A program made the position numbers and the translations under genes. From Dipetalonema caudispina (Eukaryota > Nematoda > Chromadorea > Rhabditida > Onchocercidae): a DNA stretch of 64,000 nucleotides. The notes beneath the pieces were generated by a model that ran no database searches, was not told where the DNA came from, and was given only the letters and a program-made list of their open reading frames with translations. Shown in pieces: positions 51,091 to 62,751 of the stretch (position 1 is the first letter of the stretch; each line of letters starts with the position of its first letter). Where the stretch lies: positions 62,001-126,000 of the forward strand of contig JABVXV010000120.1 in the NCBI GenBank assembly GCA_013365325.1. Direction: 5' to 3'.

Positions 51091-52643
51091 ATAATTTCAT
51101 CTTTCCGGAAATTGAAAAAGTGATGAACAATTTATTGTGAGTTTTAATAGAGGTCAAACAAATCATTTCAATTTTTAAACTTTCTTGAAAATATTTGAAA
51201 AATTCTTTTATAATAATATATATCGTATGCATATCATTGTAGTCATTTTTTGATTTTGAATTAAAATTAAAAAAAAATTGAACTATCTAACGATTACCTG
51301 AAAGGATTAACTTTTTCAATGTTTTGTAAGATGCAATTTTGCCCGAATAAATAGTACAGCATTATGAAGAATGACTAATTATTAGATGAAAAGTGAATTA
51401 AATGCTTATTAATGAATTAATCTCTCTGAACATTGTAATTACTCGAATATACTTCAAATAGTTGGGAAGTAATTTTTGAAATGTAAAAGAACTAACAGAC
51501 TCGTTTTCACGGTATAAATGACAAATTACATTATTGATGATAGTAATTGAGCTATAACTAATTAATTAATCAAATAATCAATTGATTAAGTTAACATGTT
51601 ATTGATAGGTGTACACATTGAAAAAACATATTTGATCAAAAACAAGGAAAAAGAAAAAAAAAAGGAAGGAAACGAAGAATTAAAATGTTTTGAAAGAAAT
51701 TGATTCGATAAAGTTAAAATGAAGTAAACAAAAGAAGGAATCGATAAAGTTAAAACAAAATTTTTCTCACATTCACTCAAATTATTTTGGTCATACTTTA
51801 GCAACAAAAACTTTTAGCTAATTTTATATTATCAAATTTTAAATTATCCTAAATATTATTAGATGTGGAAAGATATTTTGACGATAAATTACATCCGTTG
51901 ATAATTCATATGTACTTTTGTTGAAAATAACACAAAATATTCATTGTGATTAAATAAAATTTCATCAAATATATTCATAAATATTTCGTTACAAATTTAT
52001 CGATCGCTACATTGAATTTTTTCATTCTCAATATTTTTTGTTTGAAATATTTCATGACAAATTACAAACTGTCACAAAAAATGATATTATAGAATGTGTT
52101 TGCATAGTTGTAATAATTGTAAGATTACAAAAAATTTTTGCAAACCTTTAAAAAAAGTTGAAGAATTTGTTTGAAATATACTAATATGATATTATTATGT
52201 AATACGTATTATTTAAATTAAGAATTGTTGAACAATTGATAGGTGCATATTTTTACATTGCTAAATAGTTATAAGAAAATGCTGTTAATTGCAAGCAATC
52301 TTTGAAATTTAAGAAAAAAAGAAAGTTTGATACAAAATAAAAAGATAACAAACAATAATTTCTAATTTATATAACAAAAATTTTCAACGAAATTATATTT
52401 AATAATTTTATAGTATTTTAAAAGAGTGAAAAAAAAAAAAATAGTTTGACATTAAACAATTAAAACGTTATAATTGATGAACAGGTAATGATGACTAATT
52501 TATTATTTATTAATTAGACTTAAGAGTAACATAAATTATTCAATAAATTATGTATTTTAACAGTAATGATCTTAATTACTTACAAGTTATCTTTTACGAT
52601 AACTTTGTTATGTACAATTTATTTGTGCTTTATAAGCATTGAA
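51091..52643. other. Intergenic
   Basis: AT-rich spacer between copy 4 and the decayed copy 5. No supported exon or RNA gene. Confidence 0.5.
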
Positions 52644-54239
52644 ATGAAATTGTTGATGATATTTATGCTATTATTATTATTATCACAAATCAATGAGTTC
52701 ATCATATTCGGTAAAGAACAACAGGTTACTTACTATATGGGGAGAAACTGAATACTTTAGATGTTGATATCAAATTTTGGAAAAAAGATATGAGTAAATT
52801 TCAAATTAATCTAATGAAAAAAGTTGATAACATTTAGTTAACTTAAAATTTCAATGGAATCTACTAGCATTTAATAATATTTTGGATAAAACATGAAAAA
52901 ATATAATTCATCAAAATTTAATAAAAAAAAAAAAAAATTTAGATATATTTACAATAATCATACTGATATATTTCATTTTTTATCATAAATATCAATGCTT
53001 TCTTTTTTTTCGTTTTTATTGAAAAATTTAAACAAAAAAAAAAAAAAAAAAGAACAATAAGTTATTATTTAACAATACATAACATATTTTCAATTTAATT
53101 TCATTTTTTGATAATAAATTGAATTCAACACGACTGAAACATAATGGTTTCTTTGAAATTAGTAGAAAAGAAAGAGAATTAGGTAATATTAAAGTATATC
53201 TAATTATCAAACATCACTGTTATCAAGGTAAAGTTAATACGGTTTGTTTTTTTTTTTTTTTGTTTGATTTAATTCTCGTAATGATATTTAATTAATGTTA
53301 GACGTACTTTTGTTAATGGAACTTTTACCACTCGGAATTGTTTTATTTGAATGACAAATTTTTGTTAAACGTATAGTGGAAAAGCTAATTTGACGAATGT
53401 GTACTATAAAATTTAGACATGGAAAAAATGTAAATTATACTTTTGTAAAATTTTTACATTTTATTTTTTTGTTTCGTGAAATTTTTTTCATTGATAGTCC
53501 TCCTTATCATTGATAGCAATTATCGGTTAATGAGAAATGAAGTAATTTATATTATAGTTTGAGCTTTATTATAGTATATTGTGCATGGTAGACGTCAAAC
53601 TATTTTGCTTCTGATAGCTGTAGTGGTGATACGATAAGCTGTAGTATCAGTGAAATGACGGGTAAATTATTATCCTTTAATTTCTCATTTAAATTTCCTC
53701 CTAAAAGAACCTAAATATTAGTAAAAATTTATTACTGGAAAGATTGGCATTAATAAAATTTATTAATAGTATCAGTAAAAGGATGTATCATCCATTTAAA
53801 ATCATTTCGGCAAAATTTAGTGTTTGGTAAATTTAAATTCTCGTAATTTTTCAATAAATTAGTTTATTTTTATCTTTTATTTTTCGCATACTTATGTTAT
53901 GATACAAACGGTTTACGTGAATTTTTGGTTACATGATCTGAAGTTTTATTATTTTTCAATTCATCCTCAATAATTTAGTAATTATTCTTCTTTTAAATTA
54001 ACGAAAGTTTGGAATTTTCGATAATGTGCATTTTCTTCGTTTAATTGCTCCAATATCCATTTTCTACAACATATGTCCAAATCAATCAATCAACATATTT
54101 CGTGAATTCTGATTAATCAATCGACATATTTCGTGAATTCCGATTACAGAGATGCATCGTTATCGATCGATTTCCAATACCGTCAACGTCAATCAATAAA
54201 ATTTACAATATGCGTATTATCAGTTTGACAATTCATTAA
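52644..54239 (+). pseudogene. Decayed transthyretin-like gene, copy 5
   Basis: All three exon equivalents are present but damaged. Exon 1 (52644-52793) encodes a signal-like start (MKLLMIFMLLLLLSQINEF) and then shifts frame: the family stretch LDVDIKFWKKDM reads in another frame, with a TGA in the first frame. The length is 150 bp where copy 3 has 151. The Cys of the family LxC motif is gone. The exon 2 equivalent (about 53117-53241; KLNSTRLKHNGFFEIS, then KVYLIIKHHC) has no AG acceptor at the expected place. Exon 3 (54149-54239; RCIVIDRFPIPSTSINKIYN) keeps its acceptor but stops after ISLTIH, losing the basic Cys tail. This is best read as a pseudogene; a sequencing error alone would not explain all three lesions. 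Confidence 0.8.
54081..54146. repeat. Short direct duplication before copy 5 exon 3
   Basis: AATCAATC(A/G)ACATATTTCGTGAATTC occurs twice in tandem, ending just before the exon 3 acceptor. Confidence 0.75.
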
Positions 54240-55333
54240 AATACCCGGAAAAAAAATATGTAATATATTATCTGTAATCAAAGAAATGGATTAAAATATT
54301 TCATCTTTGTCGTTCTATTTCAATTTCCAATATTGCTTGTAAATTTTTTTTTTTTTTATCAATCAAAATTTTTTAGTTAAAACTTTTTTTATTAATGATA
54401 AAATTTCCACCAAAATCAATTCTATCAAAGTAAAAATGTTAGTAAAAATACTTTTACTCAGTATTTCCATTAACATTGTGAATTTGCAAAATGAATTGAA
54501 ATAAAAAAAAAAAAAAAAAGCTGGAAAATTCTTGAAAGCTTTTATTTATTTATTCACATATAGATTTATCATAATGTATGAGAGAGAATATCAATATAAT
54601 TCTTAAAAAGGTCAAAATTTGGATAGTAATTAACTTAATGAGGACAAAAATTAATTTCACAATAAATCTTCAAAAAAGATTAGGGAAAATACGAGCGCCA
54701 ACAAGTTATCATTCATTGCTTCGGACAAAAATATATGTCAAATATATTTTAAAGAAATTTTCCTTTTTTTTTTTTTTTTTCATTTCTTATTTATTTATGA
54801 GTTGGATTGATAGGCGCTGTGAATGCTTCGGCTGTCATTGGTCGATTTCTAAAAAAAAAAAAAAAATAAAATAAAATAAAAATCATACGTGAAAGAATAT
54901 ATGATCTAATTTGAACTAAAAATAATTAATGGAAATTTCAAAACAAAAAAAAAAAAAGAGTGAAGCTGAAACATTGGTGAAAAATTTTTAAAAAACTATA
55001 AAAGATAGAAAAATAAGAGAAGTTGCAAAAAATGAATTGAATTTATTACAAGCATTTGAAGATAGCTTAAGATAATTTATAATAATTAATAGGATAGAGT
55101 ATGGCCAAATAAAAGGAAAAAAGAAAAAGCAAACGATATTTAATATGAAGGAATTTGATATAGCTTGAAAAAAACAAAAAAAAAAAAAAAATCAAAAGCT
55201 TTGAAAGATTTTTAGTAATGCTAGAAAGAAGACAGATAATATTTGTTAGATATTTGTTAATATATTTTTTCAAAAATTTAAAAATGAAAGCATTAAAGCT
55301 AAAATAATTGCTATGCTGACCCCTAATTTTAAT
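54240..55333. other. Intergenic
   Basis: AT- and A-run-rich spacer between the transthyretin-like pseudogene (+) and the muscle LIM gene (-). No supported exon. Confidence 0.5.
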
Positions 55334-57471
55334 TCATTTATTGGCAAATCTTGAACCATCATCCATTGTTAAAGCACCAGCACCCAAGCCAAAACCAACA
55401 CCTTTTGGGCCAAATTTTCGACCGTGACATTGTTTGCAGTATAATTCAGCTTCATGTGGTGCAACATTTGTCGAATCCAACAATTTGTTACACAATTCTG
55501 TAATTCGATGATAACAGAAGAAGAAAAAACTGCTGGGGAAAAAAAAAAAAGTTGGTAATGAGGTAAATGTGTAATCGATATCCAAATTGCAACGATAATC
55601 TTAAAATTGATATGAATTTTATGATGTATAAATGTAATCATTTCAAATGTTGATCAGCAAAAGATATTTTCTTTCATTACAAATTTGATGTTACATTTTC
55701 ATTTCTAATGATCGACAATATTTGTGCAAAAAAAAAAAAAAGCTTTTTAGATCTATCATATAGGTATTCCAATTAGTCTAATAGCTTTTCTTTTTTTTCA
55801 AAAAAAAAAAAAAAAGTTCAATAAATGTTGCTACCTAATTTGTTAGTTATACAACATGCATTTAGCTAGAAGAGTGGATTTTAGTATCGGCAAAAAGTAT
55901 GAGAAGATGTGGAAATATGAAATTTTTCCAAATTACATCATTTGATATATTTCTATTGATTGATTGTTTAAAATTTAACTTCATCTTTTTCTTCCTTCAT
56001 CAAATAAATGATGATTTTTTGTTAGCTGTGTAAGTATTTGTAACATTCCTTACTCTTTTTTTCTTTTTCCTTTTTCCTTTCTTTTTTTTTTTTTTTTTTA
56101 GTTTATTTTCATTTTTTGTTTTCTTTAAAAAAAAAATACACACACACATACACACAAATAGTAATAAAAGTTATAATAATTAATGCAAAAAAAAAAAATT
56201 AATGTAAAAGGTTAAAAAATAAAATGAATTTCAAGAAGTGATCGAGCAATCCAACGATAATTTATCATTAAAAAAAAAAAAAAAAACAAAAAACAAAAAA
56301 TTGGACTAATGACTAACGTCATTTCCACTTCGGTATTTCCGAAATGTTCTCCGGTATCCATAGTTAATGCACCGGCACCTATTCCAAAACCGATCCCTTT
56401 AGGACCATATTTTCGACTGTGACATTGTTTACAATATAATTCATCATGATGTTCACAACAATTGGTTGAGTCAAGTAATTTGTTACACATAGCTGTAAAT
56501 GATTGTTAAAAGATAAGGATATTATGATAACTGATACAGATAACTGAACAATTAATTATGGATTGGTTAGCCTTAGATTAGTTATCAAATTCATTTAGGC
56601 ATATTTTCACATTTTCATTTCACGCATTCATCAATATTTCAAATGATATCAATGTAAACAATTAAATTCATTAATATTTTTCATCTTTTGAATTTCAAAA
56701 AATTCATCCTTGATCAATATTTGGTCAGAAATTGTTCTCAAAATTTTTCTCTTCAAATTCATTGATAAGCTAAGATAAGCTTCTTTTCTTCCTAATTCAG
56801 TCAATACTATGCAGCCAAGTAAGTTATTTACTCTCCTAAATTTCCAGGCTTATTAAAAAAAAAAAGTATTATCATAGGGAGCCAAAAAAAAAAAAAAAAA
56901 ACTGTCAAATTGTGTTATTAATTTAAAGATTACAAAAATTACTACTAAAATTACGAAATAATTTTAGCATGGAAAAAAAAAACAGATGGGAATTTTATCA
57001 GGACTTAAAATAAAATCAGAATTAAGCTAAGACAAACAATAATTTGGTATGACCTTAGCAATCTTCAATCTTCCTTGTAACAAAATATCTTTTTGTTTTT
57101 TTTTTTTTTAAATCTTTCCATGTATTTTTTTTAAATGAATTTTATTTCGTAATTAAATACAGCAATTATTTAATTTAATTGTAAAATTTAACACAAATAA
57201 TTTGTTAATTTCAATTATCATGCAATATCATATAAGCTCACAAAATTAATTATTATTACTTCATGTGTTATATTAAGACAACATTTTTTTCTTTGCAACT
57301 AGCAAAAATAATAAGGTCAAAAGTTAATTAATTGAAATTAATGAAAAGAAACTAACCACATTTGAAGCAAAATTTATGCCATTTATAACCACCAGCATTC
57401 ATTTCCTCTGCAGCATACACTGATTTACCACATTTTGGACATTTTGGATGCTCCACTGGTTTAAATGGCAT
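55334..57471 (-). CDS. mlp-1: Single-LIM muscle LIM protein (CRP/MLP family), distal second exon
   Basis: Single-LIM cysteine-rich protein of the muscle cytoskeleton, like Drosophila Mlp60A. Exon 1 (57471-57357) starts [20 protein letters not shown] and ends inside the LIM domain at KFCFKC. Joined in phase to exon 2B (55497-55334) it gives 92 aa. It completes the second zinc finger ([31 protein letters not shown]), then the glycine-rich tail ([16 protein letters not shown]) and TGA. The zinc ligands follow C-X2-C...H-X2-C-X2-C-X2-C...C-X2-C/H spacing. The length matches Mlp60A (92 aa). A second, alternative exon lies at 56492-56318. Confidence 0.92.
56318..56492 (-). CDS. mlp-1: Alternative second exon of the muscle LIM gene (exon 2A)
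   Basis: This encodes [40 protein letters not shown] and [17 protein letters not shown], a near-duplicate of exon 2B. Its acceptor has the same phase, so exon 1 can join either 2A or 2B. 2A has no stop of its own nearby. The open frame runs on through an A/T homopolymer to a stop at about 56212, or it is spliced at GTTAGT (56317); joined from there to 2B it would stop after two more residues. It resembles the Drosophila Mlp60A second half (NCTEH) more than 2B does, so it is unlikely to be debris. Confidence 0.8.
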
Positions 57472-60400
57472 TTTTTTTTTTCTTTTTGACACTTTATTAT
57501 AGCCTGTTTTTCTTGGAGAAAAAAAACTGCTAAAATTATGCAAATATTTGTAAATTAATAAATACAATAACGTTTTTATACTTTTTCATACTACCAATTT
57601 CACTGTAAAAAGACGATTTTTTTAAAAAAAATGCAGGAAAAAAAAACTTGAAAAATAAAACTTAATCAATGATTTGCTAATAATTTCAGTAAAATTCTTA
57701 ACATTCTTTTCTTTTCACTTCAAGAAAACTTCTCTTCCTTATCGATTTAAAACTTCTCAATAAAGATGATTGAATTCATTTTTGTAAAATTAAGAGAAGT
57801 AAACTAAAAAAAAAAAAAAAAAAGGATGGAAATATTTTAAACTTGTCGCAATATCAAAACGTTACTGATATTTTAAATTTGAAAGCAATTTGCAAAAAAA
57901 TGAATGGCATGAAGTTGTTGTTGCTAAATTGATTTTTAAACAACAGTTAAGTACTTTAGCACTAATCCATTCATCGATCATCGTCAATACTTTTCAATTT
58001 CCTACTTTTTTTTTCCCTCCCCCCCTCCCAACGAAAAGCTATTTGAAAAAGGATAAAACAATTAAGAACAATCATCATAAACATGAATAATTAGAAAATT
58101 AATGTAATGACTAAAATAATTATTAGCTGAGTTAAGCTTTGATAATGATATTGCTAATTTTACTAAGTAACTGTTTTTCGCTAAGTGTAAATATTTCAAA
58201 TCTATCAAGAAATTTTCATCAATTAGTTAATAAATAACATGAAATTAGCAATATTATGCTAAATAATAAATCATTTGTTACTATGAAATAATTTCTTCGG
58301 TATATTACATTCCGGAAAGTTTCCGAAAAATATCCGATGATTTCTAATGAAGCATATATATTACGAGAAGAATCAGGAAATATTAGCTGAGCGATATATA
58401 AATTTAATTTTCCGGTTTAAAACTTATGATTCTTCTCTCTTCCTGTATCTCTATCAAATTATTCTGTATGTGAACGATTCGATTCGATCAATTAATTGTA
58501 AAATTGAAGAAAAATTAATATAGCAAAAATTTTTTTTTTTTGCTTGAAAAACTTTTGAAGAAATTATTGCAATAAAAACATCATGGAAACATGTTACTTT
58601 GCGTTAATACCTAAATTCTTGATCGAATAAGTAATAACTAATTGGAACTTATTCAAAAATAGTACAGAACTACAAAAACTCGATCATCATAATTATTCGT
58701 TTATGAAGAACAATTTTGAAATCATATAGGATTTAGTTTGATTTAGATAGATGAGTTAGCTGTTGCTAAGTTGACAGAAATGAAGACTATGACAGTTAGC
58801 AGCAGTAGAACTATCGCTGATCATTAAAAAGTAAACAAATCACAAAAATCACGATAGGAGTAAAAGACACGATCTATTTGATTCTTGTCGGATTCAACTT
58901 GTTATACCTCTTTCCTACTTCTTGTTGAATTTACTTCGATAACTATCGGATAGTATAGCATTTGAAAAATGTGCAGTTAGTGGAAGAATGTAAGAGAAGA
59001 AGTGATGATACAATAATGGATCGAGATTGTATTTTCTTTTTGATGATCGAACACAGTAACGATAGATAGGAAAAAAAAATAAATCAATCTGCTCAGTTTA
59101 TGTAAAATATTGTTTGAAAGAAGGAAAAAAGATGAAAAGAAAATAAATAAAAATAATGAAATACTTATAGAATGCTAAATAGTTTAAAATAAAAAATTTA
59201 ATATCAGTAATGATAATAAATATAAAGATAATTATTATAAAGATAGCATGTGAAATTAATTCGGAGATTAAAATGAAATGTTGAAAAACTAATGCCAAGA
59301 AATAGCGGGAAATTTGTCTATTCAAATGTTTTTAGAACATAATTATTAATAAATATATCACAATTCAAATAACACATTTGAGTCTAATTAAAATTTAATA
59401 AATCAATAATTGCCTGATTGCTGAAATAATAAGATGCAAAAATTGATTAGGAAAATCAAAAGAATAGATTATAGGCTTTATTTAACCTAATTCATCTAAA
59501 TCTTTAATTTACTCTAATGAAAATGATGAATTTGTTAAGTCAAAGGTATCATCCCATTTGTTTTCTTGGATAAAATCTAAAATTGTTGATGATGATGATG
59601 ATGATGATGAAGCATTTAACTTTGAACTTTGAACCAAAAATATATCTTTCAGCAGTAAAATGAAAAAAAAAAGGGAGAAAAAGTAGCTTGATCATTCAAT
59701 CATTTTTCATTAACATTTAAAGCATTTGTTATCAATTAATAATAATACTTGCAAATTGTAAATTTTATAGAAGATATTTTAAATTCTGAAAAATTTCATT
59801 TTCATTACTAAAATTAAGTTGAAAATAAAACAAGCTATCTCTCGTTAAAAAGGAAGGAATCGACTAACCATCATCCAATTTCCAATTCATTACATTAGCT
59901 CGAGAAGCTATTAAGCTATTTGCAGTAAAGCTAGCTGTAAAGCATTCAATTTCCTCCTTTTTCACCATCTCCTCTCATCATTTTCAAAATGCTTTATCAC
60001 ATCTATATGATACTATTGATCTATTACTTACCTATTATATCAATATTTAAAACTCATCACTTAACAATTCAACTATCATCATCACTTCCTTCCGTTACAA
60101 CAGACGCCGATCGGAGATTGTTGTAGTACATTAATGATTAATTAACACAAATGTTTGCTAATTCATCAGATATATGTATGTATATATAGTGTAATTAATA
60201 ATATTTATGAAAAATTTAATGAAAATTAAGCATCAAGGAATAACTTTCAAACATTTTTTCTACTTTAGATTTTTTTTTCTTTTTTTTCTAAAGGAAAAAT
60301 TTGAATTTAAAAGAAAATTTTTTTTATCCATCACTTTCCTTTTTATTCCATCATCAAATTCAAATAAAACTTTAATTTGAACATCTTAATCCATTACTTT

Positions 60401-60815
60401 TTTTTATTACTCGATCAAAATAACAATAAATCATCATTCTAATTACGATTATTTGCCGTTGTTGATCGTAAATTAGTCAAATCTTTCAACAGTTCCCATT
60501 ACTGATTGATAGTAGTTGTATCGCAATAGTAATTGAAAATAATATTAGAAGGAAGGAGTTAAATTAATTCAGACAATTTTCTTTATCTCGAGACTAATCA
60601 CAATCATTCATTTAACTAATCAATCGATAATCTCAAATTTATCATATTGATTAAACTATGCCTATATATTTCTAATTTATAGAAAATTTAAATGTAAGAA
60701 AATATTATGGAAAAAAAAAACCATTCACTTTTATCTTTGTAATTTGTTCTATTTTCAAATAATTTATTTATTTAACAAAAAAAAAAAAAAAAAAAAAAAG
60801 GAAGCAAAGAAAAAA
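57472..60815. other. Intergenic, long AT-rich spacer
   Basis: 3.3 kb upstream of the muscle LIM gene and downstream of dolichol kinase, both on the minus strand, so it probably includes the LIM promoter. A GAT repeat lies at about 59588-59611. No exon is supported. Confidence 0.5.
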
Positions 60816-62751
60816 TTAAAATAAAATAAAATAAGCTATCACAGGTAAAATAATATTATCCATGGTTGATAATATTGCTTCAAAAAGAGCACATAAAATT
60901 GAGCAAAATAATATCCAAAGTAATTGATACATTCCAATATCATATTTTAAATAACAGAAACATGTTACAATGGAATAGATAAATTGGCCAACAACAAATG
61001 CAACACTTCCTTCCACTGTTTTTTGTGATTTTGGCCAATGTAAACGTCCATATTGTGAACCAATAATTGCTGATAAACTATCACCAATACCAACTGTAGC
61101 AACACCAGCAAAATGATATAAATGACGATATTCTGTAGATGTAATTCTTTTTTATTTACTTATTGATTAATTGTTTACTTTCTTTTTTCTCTTCTTTTTT
61201 TTTTTTTTTTTTAACCTTCTTGTATCCTACTTCACATTGATATTTTAGCGTAAGATAGAAGTTTTATCAATTCGTATCTATTTTGAAAAATTGCAATTAT
61301 CCTATGCAAAATTCTCTATTCTACTATATAAAATATAACAATAAATCTTTTTCGAAAAAAATAAAGTAGGAATTTCGAAAAAAAATTGAGGGAAAAAAAA
61401 AAGAAATTCAAAGTTTAGTTAATTAAATTAAATTTCCAGCATATTTTTTATGCACAGAGAAAAATAATTGCTAAATAATATTACAAAAAATTAAAGTTAT
61501 CTGAATAATAAGTGTAGCATATATTTTTGACTTTCTAAAAAATTCTCACAATTCTGAAAAAAAAAAAAAAAAAAAAAGAAAAACGATGAAATAATGAATT
61601 TGAAATAAAATGTCATACCGTTATTAGAGATTGGTGAAAGGTAAAGTGGCAAAAATATTCCAGCTAATAGATAAATGGGTGTTAAGATAAGTTCCGGTGT
61701 ATCTTGTTTATCGATAAAAATCAATAACCAATTATTCAGATAGGTTGACCATGGTGATACACATTTGGAACGGAAAACCTAAAATGGGGAAAAAAAAATG
61801 TGAATAATTAGTAAATAAGCAATTCTAATTAGATATGAAAGTAAGTATTTTTATAACAGTAATTATGTAAATTCTTTGAATGAGAAATTCAAAGGAGAGC
61901 TAAATAATTATAATATTTCATAAAAATATTATGAAAGAATTGTATCTTTCTTCAACAAGTAATACTTTCTCAATATTTGATATGAACAATACGACTAAGT
62001 AATTATCAATTAGTAAAATATAATGATTCTTGAATATATCCACGAAAAATTTTTACGGAAAATTAAAAGTCATAATTCTTAACAGAAAATTCAAACAATA
62101 AGCTCACCTCGATGATTACAAAAATACAAAGCATTAACCAAGCAAAAAGCCAAATTAACTCAAAATCATATTGAATACCGGTTATACAAATTAGTGAAAC
62201 TGTAAGGTGGAAAAATTTTCGATGAATAGTTGAGCTATGCGATGAATGATTGACGATAATGCAGAATATCAACGATGCAAAGATACATATCCAATAAAAT
62301 AACAGCAAGTAATATCTTAAAAATTTGAAATTTAATCTTAATTCTAATTGCAATTTTTTTAAGACATCAATTATCCATATCCATGATATTTTCAATTCTG
62401 GATAAAATGAATGAATGTTCTTATCAAATTTAATTATAACCATTTCATCTTTTTCTTTCTTTCTTTCTTTCTTTCACTGATAACTTATGAATTAACTAAA
62501 TTAATCATTGACAAACTTTACCTTTGATCCGTTCCATCAAAAATTCGTTTGTAAAATAATATAGGTAAATCGGGAAGGTGTACATCAAGTAGAAGTGAAT
62601 AAAGATAAAGAGAAGATGAAACTGTGATGATAAATAAAAAATTAATGTATATCGAATTTCGTCTCATTCTTGTAGCCAAAAGTGCAAATAAAATTGTCGC
62701 AGCAACAGCAATTTCGACGAGTATCCGATCGGCATCCTTTTGCTTCCACAT
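60816..62751 (-). CDS. dolk: Dolichol kinase, C-terminal part complete
   Basis: This ER multi-span enzyme uses CTP to phosphorylate dolichol, making the lipid carrier for N-glycosylation. Four exons join in phase: 62751-62522, 62315-62108, 61778-61619, 61132-60816, giving 304 aa. The diagnostic C-terminal region is intact: HRKFFHL, VFRSKCVSPWSTYLNNWL, ILTPIYLLAGIFLPLYLSP, EYRHLYHFAGVATVGIGDSL, SAIIGSQYGRLHWPKSQKTV and EGSVAFVVGQF (CTP-site region), ending FEAILSTMDNIILPVIAY. Strongly hydrophobic segments fill the rest. Human DOLK has 538 aa, so about 200 N-terminal residues are missing from this model. Either the gene starts further right (62.8-64 kb or beyond the window) or the worm protein is short. 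The exon 2 acceptor (TTTTTAAG) is chosen for phase. Confidence 0.88.
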
